A stretch of DNA of 64,000 nt from Dokdonia sp. PRO95 (GTDB taxonomy: Bacteria > Bacteroidota > Bacteroidia > Flavobacteriales > Flavobacteriaceae), in NCBI RefSeq assembly GCF_000355805.1, contig NZ_CM001837.1, positions 2,352,000 to 2,415,999 on the forward strand, written 5' to 3'. A program made the translations under genes and the position numbers. The stretch's first letter is position 1, and every line of letters starts with the position of its first letter. Positions 17,112 to 25,288 of the stretch are shown one piece after another. The notes below the pieces were generated by a model. That model made no database searches, was not told where the DNA came from, and worked only from the letters and a program-made list of their open reading frames with translations.

Positions 17112-19642
17112 TGCTTTATCTCGCTCTTTTCTTGCTTTCCTATACTCAGCATATTTGCAAATAATTTATAAGCTCCAGACACTCCTGCCGGTAGTTCTCT
17201 AAAAAAGCTCAAGCCTGTATAAATGTAGTGACCTTCACCATATGGAGCGACTAGTAAACTACCATCCTTTGCCGTTTCTCCTTTATCATTCATAGAGAGA
17301 ATAGGAGTATAGGCTTCATCCCACTTGTTTGGAAAATAAAGGCCACGTTCTTGCGTCCAGCCTTCAAAATCCTTTTGAGTAAGCTTATTTGGGAAATTCA
17401 TGATAGGATGATTTTCGGCAAGGATTCTCACTTCGCTATTCTCATCCGTCACACGGTCTCTACTGAGCTGCATCTCATAAGGAGCACCTATTTTTGTGTT
17501 GCCCCAGCGACCAGACGTATTGTATTGTGCGATAAGCGTTCCACCAGCTTTGACATAATCGAGTAAAAGTGGCTGCTTTGCTTGCATCTCGTCTACTACA
17601 TTATAAGCTCTTATGCCTACAACCACTGCATCAAATTGCGCAAGTAGTTCTGGTGTGATAGTGCTAGGTTCTATAATAGCTACTTGGTAGCCTATTTGTG
17701 TGAGATTATCTGGCACTGCATCTCCAGCACCTTGAATGTACCCTATATAATCTCCTTTACGCTCGATATCAAGACGTACAATTTTTGCTTTGTTAGGTAA
17801 AAAGAGCGACTGCAACGGGATGTGTGCATAATCTATTGTTACAAGCTCCTTGGTGTACGATTTATTTCCGGCGGTGACTACGGGAGTGAGATCTCCTTCA
17901 CTATCAGTGCTAGGAGGTGTCACAGAGAACATAACTTGTTGTTCTGTGCCTTTCAATGCGATGGCTACGTTTGCACTTTTTGGTGTGATGGTCCATCCAC
18001 TAGGAGCAGTGAGAGATACGGTTCCGCTAAAATTATCTTGATGGGCTGTTACCGTTACGGGAATGTTTTTTGATTCCGCTTTCGCGAAAATAATAACCTT
18101 CGAGTCTAGCTTTGATGAAACTGCTGGCACGATTTCAAAAGGCTCATACACTTCGCCCTTCACGCGATCATTGTATTTATAGATAATTGATTTTTCTATT
18201 GTGATAGGTACGCCAGCAATCGTGAGGTCAAACTTCACTGTGTTTTGTTGTGGAGTTTCTGGTTTACCTATCATAGTGCGATCATCTACTCGGTACATTC
18301 CTAATGTTCCTTCTTCACGTAACCAGTATGCAGAAGTATCTTTAAAAGAATTATCTATGGAAACTGTTGCTTCTGTAGAAAGTGGTGTATTGTTAGCTAG
18401 CGGTGTGTTGCTAGCTAGTTGTTGATTACTTGATGTAACAACTGCGCTGTTGAGGACTACGGACTGCATGCTTCTGTTTATCGCTTCAAGTTTTAATGTT
18501 ACTTCGCTTCCTAGAGTTGCATAACCAGTATTTGCAGCTGCTTCTAGATAAATACCTGCGCAGGCAGTGATAATATCTTGCAGTTCTTTAGATTTAATAG
18601 CTTTCCAGTGAGCATCCTCTAATTGTTGTATAAGTGCATATGCTTTAGCTAGCTCAGGAATACTCTTTTCTGGAGCAGTAAAGTCATAGCCTTTCACAAC
18701 TTGATCTAATAATGTTTTAATGGCTTGACCTCCTTTTACACGTGTCCAAGTTGTATTGATTCCTTGAAAAACGTCGTTATTAGTTGGCATCTCACCACGT
18801 AATAATTCAAAATAGGTGTCTTCTGTACCACGGCTTCCCGTATTTCCAAAACCTTGAGACTTGTGCTGACTTCTACTAAGTGAAGAGATTTCTGTATTAG
18901 AAAGTCCTAGGCTAGGGTAGTAGGTACCTACATCTACTTTTACCAGATTAGATTTATCTGCTGCTTCAAATTTTTCTCTACTTCCATAGAACCACCAAGA
19001 GGTATTAAAAAACTGTCTGCTAGGTTTCCAAGTGTCTGTATATTGTAACTGATCTTTATATTTTGAATTGTCACCGGCAAGGTCAAAAGCTTCAACAGAT
19101 AGCATTGCGCTTGATGTATGATGCCCGTGTGTACTTCCTGGTGTTCTGTGATTAAAACGGTTAATAATCACGTCTGGTTTAAAAGTTCGTATTGCCCAGA
19201 CTACGTCACCTAGAACTTCTTCCTTATTCCATATAGCCAGCGTCTCATCGGGATGTTTTGAGTATCCAAAGTCATTTGCTCGTGTAAATCGCTGCTCTCC
19301 ACCATCTGTAGCTCGTGCAGCAAGTAGTTCGTTAGTACGTATCACGCCAAGCAGTTCGCGTAATTCTGGACCTATAATATTTTGACCACCATCACCTCTA
19401 GTCAATGATAAATAGGCAGTTCTAGCTTTGACTGTGTTTGCAAAATAAGAGATAGCGGTAGTATTCTCATCATCAGGGTGAGCAGCGACGTATAGTACGG
19501 AGCCTAGAAAGTTGAGTTTTTGAAGGTCTTGGTATATCTCGCTAGCCGTTGGTTTAACAGGTTGGACTGTAATGCCTTGAGCAGATATTTTCGCGAAAGC
19601 GAAGACAAATAAAAGGGCTAAAATCACATAGGATTTACGCAT
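17108..19642 (-). CDS. secreted PIG-L (LmbE-like) deacetylase, multidomain
   Basis: An 844-residue exported protein from the ATG at 19640-19642 (MRKSYVILALLFVFAFAKISAQ, Sec signal). The PIG-L zinc-dependent N-deacetylase domain occupies about residues 40-250, with VLYVAAHPDDENTTA (the AHPDDE metal motif), LTRGDGGQN, and HRTPGSTHGHH. A beta-rich middle follows, and then a glutamine-amidotransferase-like or ThuA-like C-terminus (FDAVVVGIRAYNVVDE, YVKAGGTLIAQYNTSGRW). It probably deacetylates an N-acetyl sugar conjugate in the periplasm. The palindrome occurs twice in frame, once inside the signal peptide. Confidence 0.85.
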   Translation of the reverse strand: MRKSYVILALLFVFAFAKISAQGITVQPVKPTASEIYQDLQKLNFLGSVLYVAAHPDDENTTAISYFANTVKARTAYLSLTRGDGGQNIIGPELRELLGVIRTNELLAARATDGGEQRFTRANDFGYSKHPDETLAIWNKEEVLGDVVWAIRTFKPDVIINRFNHRTPGSTHGHHTSSAMLSVEAFDLAGDNSKYKDQLQYTDTWKPSRQFFNTSWWFYGSREKFEAADKSNLVKVDVGTYYPSLGLSNTEISSLSRSQHKSQGFGNTGSRGTEDTYFELLRGEMPTNNDVFQGINTTWTRVKGGQAIKTLLDQVVKGYDFTAPEKSIPELAKAYALIQQLEDAHWKAIKSKELQDIITACAGIYLEAAANTGYATLGSEVTLKLEAINRSMQSVVLNSAVVTSSNQQLASNTPLANNTPLSTEATVSIDNSFKDTSAYWLREEGTLGMYRVDDRTMIGKPETPQQNTVKFDLTIAGVPITIEKSIIYKYNDRVKGEVYEPFEIVPAVSSKLDSKVIIFAKAESKNIPVTVTAHQDNFSGTVSLTAPSGWTITPKSANVAIALKGTEQQVMFSVTPPSTDSEGDLTPVVTAGNKSYTKELVTIDYAHIPLQSLFLPNKAKIVRLDIERKGDYIGYIQGAGDAVPDNLTQIGYQVAIIEPSTITPELLAQFDAVVVGIRAYNVVDEMQAKQPLLLDYVKAGGTLIAQYNTSGRWGNTKIGAPYEMQLSRDRVTDENSEVRILAENHPIMNFPNKLTQKDFEGWTQERGLYFPNKWDEAYTPILSMNDKGETAKDGSLLVAPYGEGHYIYTGLSFFRELPAGVSGAYKLFANMLSIGKQEKSEIKQ
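18077..18092. repeat. interspersed palindrome, partial copy
   Basis: CGCTTTCGCGAAAATA, intact core, in frame in the PIG-L gene (minus strand reads IIFAKAESK). Confidence 0.8.
19586..19601. repeat. interspersed palindrome, partial copy in a signal peptide
   Basis: TATTTTCGCGAAAGCG, intact core, in frame in the hydrophobic part of the PIG-L signal peptide (FAFAKISAQ). Confidence 0.8.
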
Positions 19643-19720
19643 AATAATGAGGAGTTTGATACTTCTCAAATATACCGAATATGAAAGCTAGCCTAAGTTC
19701 TTTAAGGTTTCTTTAACAAT

Positions 19721-20284
19721 CTATACCGGCTTATTAAAGGGATCATCCTCGTCCATTTGTTGATTCTGCTCTAAGATATTTGTAGAGATTCCCTCCTCTA
19801 CAAGTGTGATTCCTTTTTGAAGAATTAAACTGTTTGGGTAGGTGTGTAGTCCGCCATCAGAGGTACGTAAATTAGTGTGAAACGCCTTGATGTCTTCTAT
19901 AATCGCGATGATAGGAAAATCTTTGTCGTGAATTTTTATACGGTCACCTATTTTGTAAGGAAGTGTAAAAAAGATAATCACGCCAGATGTAAGATTACTT
20001 AGCACTGACCACTGCGCAAAAAAGGCAACACCTATAATAGCAAAAACAGAGCTCGCAATGACTCCAATGTCCTTAATTTTAATTCCCCAAATTAGTATAC
20101 TTATGATGAACGCAATGATTAAAAGCACTGCGTCTACATATTTCATAATAAGATTTGCACGCTTCTTTACTTTGTTTTTACGCTCAGAAAAGCGGCGCAC
20201 AAAATAAGAGATAATGATGCGCAGTATTATAAATACACCTAGTGTAAATGCACTCTGTACGATCTCGGGTCTAAACAATTCCAT
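19721..20284 (-). CDS. small mechanosensitive channel (MscS family)
   Basis: A 187-residue membrane channel with N-terminal TM segments near 14-30 and 45-67 and a pore-like helix at 75-110 (IGVIASSVFAIIGVAFFAQWSVLSNLTSGVIIFFTLPYKIGDRI). A short beta domain follows (HTNLRTSDGGLHTYPNSLI). It lacks the larger C-terminal domain of classic MscS. It starts 3 bp after the CorA reading frame ends and is the last gene of the long minus-strand operon. Confidence 0.85.
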   Translation of the reverse strand: MELFRPEIVQSAFTLGVFIILRIIISYFVRRFSERKNKVKKRANLIMKYVDAVLLIIAFIISILIWGIKIKDIGVIASSVFAIIGVAFFAQWSVLSNLTSGVIIFFTLPYKIGDRIKIHDKDFPIIAIIEDIKAFHTNLRTSDGGLHTYPNSLILQKGITLVEEGISTNILEQNQQMDEDDPFNKPV

Positions 20285-20287
20285 AAA

Positions 20288-21393
20288 TTAGAGCCATTTT
20301 TTACGCTTAAAGTAAATGAGTGATGCAACAAAAATAACAATCATAGCTGCCCAAAAATAATAGTAACCACCTTTGATAGCTAGCTCTGGGATATGTTCAA
20401 AATTCATCCCGTAAATACCTGCAAGAAATGTCATAGGGATGAAAATTGTAGCAATGATGGTGAGCACTTTCATCACTTCATTCATTCGGTTTGCAATGTT
20501 AGTAGAGTTCATATCCATTAGTCCAGTAATGGTATCACGGTACACTTCTACTGTCTCGATTACTTGAATGGTGTGATCATATAAGTCTCTTACAAATATT
20601 TGCGTTTTCTTAAGAATAAGATGATTATCTACTTTTTCAAGCTTATTTACCACTTCACGTAAAGGAAATATAGAACGTCTTACTTGTATGACTTCTTTTT
20701 TAAGACTCTGAATTTCTTGAGAGTAGTTTTTTGAGGTGTCTGTGTAAATTTTATCTTCTAGTTCTTCTATTTTATTACTCAATTGCTCGATGATAATAAA
20801 GTAATGGTCAATAACGGCATCCATAATCGCATAGGTGAGATAATCTGCTCCATTAGAGCGCACTCTACCCTTGGCGTGTCTTATGCGTTCTCGCACTCCG
20901 TCAAAAACATCACCATCATATTCTTGTAAACATATAAGGTATGTCTTTCCTAGAATGAGACTTATGTGCTCAACATTGAGCTGATTTTGATCATCATAGT
21001 ACAGCATTTTAAAGACGATAAATAGGTGGTCGCCATATCATCTAGTTTAGGTCGCTGGCTAGTGTTTGCAACGTCTTCCATCACTAGTGGGTGCAACTTA
21101 TAACGCTCTGCAATTTGTGTAAGTGCAACAGTATCACTTAGACCATTAATATTAATCCAAGTTACAGTCTTTTCATCGGTATCCTTGTGATATTCTTCTA
21201 GGCGTGCAAGTGTTTCCTCATCTAGATAATCATCGTTATAGTCAAAGACATCAATGCTCACAGCTTTTTCAGCCTTATTACCTGTATAAATGACGTGCCC
21301 AGGAGCATGAGAAAGTTTTTCTTTTACGGTCTCCCTAGTAATATTATTTCTTACTAAGGCGTTTACCTTTCTTTTAATGTTTTTTCTAATCAT
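20288..21393 (-). pseudogene. corA: CorA-family magnesium/cobalt transporter with single-base frameshift
   Basis: Two overlapping frames together make one CorA protein of about 367 residues. The N-terminal part (from 21393) carries VDIFDY-like and VTWININGLSDTVAL motifs, then runs off into KCCTMMIK. The C-terminal part resumes as MLYYDDQNQL and ends with two TM helices and the signature YGMNFEHIPEL. Restoring one G near 21033-21034 (ATGGCGACC to ATGGGCGACC) would give the continuous reading DDMGDHLFIVFKMLYYDD. So either a real -1 mutation or a sequencing error in a short G run. It is co-transcribed, overlapping the lipoprotein upstream by 1 nt. Confidence 0.85.
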
Positions 21394-22349
21394 TATAAGC
21401 CAAGTTCTTTACGTAACGCCTCATCCTCTTTAGTTTTTTTACCCCAGTAGGCACTTCTGATTGTTTTCATCTTAGTAGCTGTTGTGGTCATTTTATCTCC
21501 ACCACGACCGTCTGGATACGTCTCTTCCCAGCCTTCAATCTGGTGAGGGAAATCACTAGTAAAATTAATGGTAAGCGTTCTGTCTAGTGATGGGTAATTG
21601 AGCGTATATGAAGTTGCTGTTAAGCTTCCCGTAACATTATAAGCTTTTATAGGAGTGTGCGTCATCGCGGCATAAGAAACGTCTGGAATACTTGTAAAAC
21701 TCCCAGTAGGTAATAAGGTAGGGTCGATGCGCAATAATGCCCACAATTCATTTTCTAATACTGCTTTGTCTAAAGTATATTCCTCATCTGCTCGGCTTTC
21801 AAAATAAGAGTGAATCTGCACCTCAAATTGATCTCTGTTATTGAGTTGTGTGTACGTATTACCACACCATTCTTGCATACTTTGTGAGACCTTAATAGCG
21901 TGCAACTCCTCATTTACTGGTAAAAATGTACTACTCATAATGGAATACGGATAAATGCCTGTCACAAAATTTTTAGTAGCATTTAACTTGATAATAGGGA
22001 TATTATTGTTGTCTTGGTTATCTGCTTTTACTTGTTTTTCTGGCAAGAAGTCTTCAGTTACAAAAATAAGTGCTGCTGTTCCTTCCCTTAACTCGCCATA
22101 ACGAGCTTGCTGTAAGTCGTAGCTAGTGATTTCGGCAGTTCCAGCATACCAGTAATCTTTCCACTCTTGTGAGATGGAGCGCTGTGCTATTGGTAGCGTA
22201 TTAATGCTTGTTGCGGTGTCCGCTTTCGCGAAAGCGGTATCATTTTTATCATTGTTCTTACATCCAAAAATCATAGCAACAACGACTAAAGCGCTACCTA
22301 TTAAGAATGTACTTCGATATGCTTGATGTTGTTTTGTGGATATAGACAT
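21393..22349 (-). CDS. lipoprotein in the maf operon
   Basis: A 318-residue protein with signal FLIGSALVVVAMIFGC and a low-complexity linker KNNDKNDTAFAKADTATS. The body contains ISQEWKDYWYAGTAEITSYDLQQARYGELREGTAALIFVTEDF. I have seen similar proteins labelled septum formation inhibitor, but that label seems to come from the adjacent maf gene and I would not use it. Function unknown. The palindrome at 22221-22236 is in frame and encodes AFAKA in the linker, a place where an insertion would be tolerated. Confidence 0.75.
   Translation of the reverse strand: MSISTKQHQAYRSTFLIGSALVVVAMIFGCKNNDKNDTAFAKADTATSINTLPIAQRSISQEWKDYWYAGTAEITSYDLQQARYGELREGTAALIFVTEDFLPEKQVKADNQDNNNIPIIKLNATKNFVTGIYPYSIMSSTFLPVNEELHAIKVSQSMQEWCGNTYTQLNNRDQFEVQIHSYFESRADEEYTLDKAVLENELWALLRIDPTLLPTGSFTSIPDVSYAAMTHTPIKAYNVTGSLTATSYTLNYPSLDRTLTINFTSDFPHQIEGWEETYPDGRGGDKMTTTATKMKTIRSAYWGKKTKEDEALRKELGL
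22221..22236. repeat. interspersed palindrome, perfect 16-mer
   Basis: CGCTTTCGCGAAAGCG, in frame in the linker just after the lipidated cysteine of the 21393-22349 lipoprotein. Confidence 0.95.
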
Positions 22350-22382
22350 GATATAAATTTTAATATTAAAATTACAGAAATA

Positions 22383-22970
22383 CTATGAGTCTGCGAGCAG
22401 CATTAACGTTTCATAAACTTTATGAAGCGGCATTCCCATAACATTGAAGTAAGATCCCTCTATGCTGGTCACTGCAATGTAGCCAAACCATTCTTGAATA
22501 CCGTAACCACCTGCCTTATCATACGGCTGGAAGTTGTCTATATAATAGTCTATTTCTTCTTCGGTGAGGTCTTTAAATGTCACTTTTGTTGTGTCATTAA
22601 TGACCGTTTGTGCAGTAGCAGTAGTAAATGCGACAGATGTTATTACCTCGTGTGTGCTGCCTGAAAGTGCAGATATCATGGCATAGGCTTCATCGCGGTC
22701 TTCAGGTTTATTTAAAGCAACTCCGTTAAACCAAACAATGGTATCACTAGTAACAAGAATATCTTGTGCTTTAAGATTTGAAAATGCAGAAGCTTTGAGT
22801 CTAGCAAGGTGATCTGTAATTTCTGGTCCTTCAAGCTCTTCTGGAAAAATCTCATCTACAGGTTTGATATCTATAGTAAAATCGAGTCCTAATTCTTTAA
22901 AAAAATCTTGACGCCTAGGAGATCCTGAGGCAAGTATGAGGTTGTGATTTTTAAGTTTTTCTTTAAGCAT
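22383..22970 (-). CDS. maf: Maf-like nucleotide pyrophosphatase
   Basis: A 195-residue house-cleaning pyrophosphatase of the Maf/HAM1-like fold, hydrolysing dTTP, UTP or modified nucleotides. Motifs: NLILASGSPRRQDFFKELGL (nucleotide-binding start), VTSDTIVWFNGVALNKPED, LSGSTHEVITSVAFT, and YDKAGGYGIQEWFG. The start overlaps the UbiA stop by 8 nt. Coupled in the operon running from 25172 to 19721. Confidence 0.92.
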   Translation of the reverse strand: MLKEKLKNHNLILASGSPRRQDFFKELGLDFTIDIKPVDEIFPEELEGPEITDHLARLKASAFSNLKAQDILVTSDTIVWFNGVALNKPEDRDEAYAMISALSGSTHEVITSVAFTTATAQTVINDTTKVTFKDLTEEEIDYYIDNFQPYDKAGGYGIQEWFGYIAVTSIEGSYFNVMGMPLHKVYETLMLLADS

Positions 22971-23910
22971 AGCGTTCTATAATTAGTATAAGTGGAAAAA
23001 GGAGAATGCCTAAAAGCATTAAACCTTTAAGTAGTCTAGCAATTAATTTATAATCTGATGTTTTTTCTGCGTTCCAGCATTGGGAGGCAATATATCCTAG
23101 TGGGATTATTGTAAAGATAAATAGTACGATAGTGATAGGTAGCGACCCATCTGCAAATATAAATGTGAATAATGCACTATTAAACAACAATCCTAGTGCA
23201 ATGAGAGCGCACAAAAGCATCGTGCGTTTACTGCCAATTATTATAGGTAATGTGCGATACTCCATGGCATAATCCCCATTTATATCTTGGACATCTTTTA
23301 CAAGTTCTCGCAGTACGTTAATCATAAAAGCAAGTACCACAACAAAAGTAAATAGGGTGTAGCCTTCTTTTGTGAGGATGTGTGCAGCTCCGGAAAGCTC
23401 AAGAGCTTTGGCTTCAAACAACCATATAATGACAAGCGAAAAAGCAACCAGCCCACTAGTTACAACGTTTCCCAGAATAGGAATTCTTTGTAAGTATGAG
23501 TTATATCCATAGAGCGCTACACTCACTCCTATAAACAGTAATGAATAATCCCAATGTCCTAAAATAAACGAACTATAAATGCCTAATAGAACTCCTAAGC
23601 TCCACAGTGAGATACAGTAGGCATAGGCATTTCGTGTCGAGATGTTGTCAACTACATAAACCTCATTAGGCTTGTTGATACGATCTGCTTTAATGTCAAT
23701 TATGTCATTATGAATATATCCTGCAGCCGCTATACAAAGCGTAGCGAGAGATAGTGTCACAAACTCTAAAAAAGATAGCTGAGTGCCTACATCTCTCAAA
23801 TAACTCAAAGACAACTTTAAAATAAGCTGAGCTATAAAAATCATAAACAGATTAAAAGGTCTTATGATTTTTAAATATGCCACAAATCTATTTTTAGTGT
23901 GCCGAGGCAT
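22963..23910 (-). CDS. UbiA-family prenyltransferase
   Basis: A 315-residue membrane enzyme with about eight hydrophobic helices. The first aspartate-rich motif NDIIDIKADRINKP and the second, LVKDVQDINGDYAMEYRTLP, bind Mg-diphosphate. The motifs fit digeranylgeranylglyceryl-phosphate-type or geranylgeranylglycerol-phosphate transferases seen in Bacteroidota; the exact acceptor cannot be told. The start overlaps the KdsC-like stop by 17 nt. Confidence 0.85.
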   Translation of the reverse strand: MPRHTKNRFVAYLKIIRPFNLFMIFIAQLILKLSLSYLRDVGTQLSFLEFVTLSLATLCIAAAGYIHNDIIDIKADRINKPNEVYVVDNISTRNAYAYCISLWSLGVLLGIYSSFILGHWDYSLLFIGVSVALYGYNSYLQRIPILGNVVTSGLVAFSLVIIWLFEAKALELSGAAHILTKEGYTLFTFVVVLAFMINVLRELVKDVQDINGDYAMEYRTLPIIIGSKRTMLLCALIALGLLFNSALFTFIFADGSLPITIVLFIFTIIPLGYIASQCWNAEKTSDYKLIARLLKGLMLLGILLFPLILIIERYA

Positions 23911-24421
23911 CTATTTCTTTCATCCAGTTGTTTTGCACTTTAAGCACTTGCTCAATTACATCACGCACACAGCCGTGACCACCTTTTTTATGAGAAATAT
24001 AGCTAGATATTTCTTTGATTTCTTTTACGGCATCTTGAGGACAACAAGGTAATCCGACTTTTTTCATCACTGGGAAATCAGGAATGTCATCGCCCATGTA
24101 GAGGATGTTTTCTAGGCGTATATTTTTTTTATCTATATACGCTTGTAGGTGTTCCATTTTAAGGTGTGCGCCTAGTGCAATATCTTCTATGCCCAGTTTT
24201 TGAAGTCTCGAGCGTACACCTTCGTCAGTACCACCGCTTATGATACATAGGTTGTATCCAGCCTCTAGCGCAGCTTTCATAGCATAGCCATCTTTTACAT
24301 TCATGGTGCGATGCATCTGCCCATTTGATGTAATGTGTAATGATCCATCTGTAAGTACTCCATCTACGTCAAAAATAAACGTAGTAATCTGGTGTAGGTA
24401 TTCTTTATAACTCTTTTCCAT
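23894..24421 (-). CDS. KdsC-like HAD phosphatase
   Basis: A 175-residue HAD hydrolase of the 3-deoxy-D-manno-octulosonate 8-phosphate phosphatase type (LPS Kdo synthesis). Nucleophile motif FIFDVDGVLTDG, then MNVKDGYAMKAALEAGYNLCIISGG, LYMGDDIPDFPVMKKVGLPCCPQDA. No cap domain, as in KdsC. It overlaps the genes on both sides by 17 nt. Without KdsB or KdsD nearby, a general role on sugar-acid phosphates remains possible. Confidence 0.85.
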   Translation of the reverse strand: MEKSYKEYLHQITTFIFDVDGVLTDGSLHITSNGQMHRTMNVKDGYAMKAALEAGYNLCIISGGTDEGVRSRLQKLGIEDIALGAHLKMEHLQAYIDKKNIRLENILYMGDDIPDFPVMKKVGLPCCPQDAVKEIKEISSYISHKKGGHGCVRDVIEQVLKVQNNWMKEIDASAH

Positions 24422-25172
24422 AGAAATGTGTAATCGCTTTAGTTATGTTTTTATAAACCGCTGTATGATCAGGATCAGTAAGTAAATTAATCTGTTGGTC
24501 AATGACCTGTTTGTCATCACGTTTTGCAGGACCTGTCTGACTGTTTTTAGGTCCTTGGTGTAATGCTTTTTCGGTAGTTTTCTGTATGAGTGGATACAAG
24601 GTGTCAAAAGGAACACCGTGTACGTCACAAAGTTCTTGAGCAATGGTGTAACAATGATTTGTAAAATTATTTGCAAATACTGCAGCAAGGTGTAATTGCC
24701 TGCGTTGCTCACTATTTATTACTTGTACATTATTTGATATAATCGCTGCTAAGGTCTTTAAGGTTTTTTCATCTTTTTGATCATCGGCTTCTATGAGAAT
24801 AGGGATTTCGGTAAAGTCTATCGATGTGTCTTCTTTAGAAAAACTTTGCAGCGGATAAAAAACTCCTTTGTTATGCTTTCGCGAAAGCGTACTCATCGCC
24901 GTAAATCCAGAAGTATGTACCACCAGTGAGTTATCAAAGGGAATCTGCTCAGAGATGCTCTTAATAGCATCATCACTTACGGCAATAATCGTAACATCGG
25001 CAGGTTTGAGTTGGTCAATAGTGACGGTTTCTCGAGCAATATTGTTAAAGTTTTTGAGCTTTTCATGAGAGCGACCTGCAACCTGCATAAGTATAGCTTG
25101 ATTTTGAGAGCCCAATGCCTTTGCAAGATGCCAAGACACATTACCAGTACCGACGATATTTACTTCAATCAT
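24405..25172 (-). CDS. Rossmann-fold protein with DUF2520 domain
   Basis: A 255-residue NAD(P)-binding protein. The Rossmann start IEVNIVGTGNVSWHLAKALG contains the GxGNxxxH pattern. The C-terminal DUF2520 helical domain includes LHLAAVFANNFTNHCYTIA. It is often found beside Maf and KdsC genes in Bacteroidota, as here. Substrate unknown. The palindrome variant at 24874-24889 is read in the less common frame (STLSRKHN). First gene of the operon. Confidence 0.85.
   Translation of the reverse strand: MIEVNIVGTGNVSWHLAKALGSQNQAILMQVAGRSHEKLKNFNNIARETVTIDQLKPADVTIIAVSDDAIKSISEQIPFDNSLVVHTSGFTAMSTLSRKHNKGVFYPLQSFSKEDTSIDFTEIPILIEADDQKDEKTLKTLAAIISNNVQVINSEQRRQLHLAAVFANNFTNHCYTIAQELCDVHGVPFDTLYPLIQKTTEKALHQGPKNSQTGPAKRDDKQVIDQQINLLTDPDHTAVYKNITKAITHFYGKEL
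24874..24889. repeat. interspersed palindrome, 15 of 16
   Basis: TGCTTTCGCGAAAGCG, inside the DUF2520 gene; the one coding copy not read as (A)FAKA. Confidence 0.92.
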
Positions 25173-25256
25173 AGGTGCAAAAATAGGCTTTTTTAAATGT
25201 GCTCAGCTTTCATTTTTTATGAAGCGTCTCTCTAAGGTTTTTCGAGCCTCGTAGGT

Positions 25257-25264
25257 TATCTTTG
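25257..25264 (+). promoter_or_regulatory. -7 box TATCTTTG before the ccsA-like gene
   Basis: A TAnnTTTG match 24 bp upstream of the start at 25289. No clear TTG at the -33 position. Confidence 0.5.
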
Positions 25265-25288
25265 CACACGGTAAAATTGGCCTATATT

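Noticed and set aside
20962..21393. Two separate genes, one ending KCCTMMIK and one starting MLYYDDQ
   Set aside because: Their joined sequence is a continuous CorA, so they are one frameshifted gene.
21393..22349. Label of septum formation inhibitor for this lipoprotein
   Set aside because: The label seems to come from the adjacent maf gene; the sequence has a lipobox and no Maf motif.
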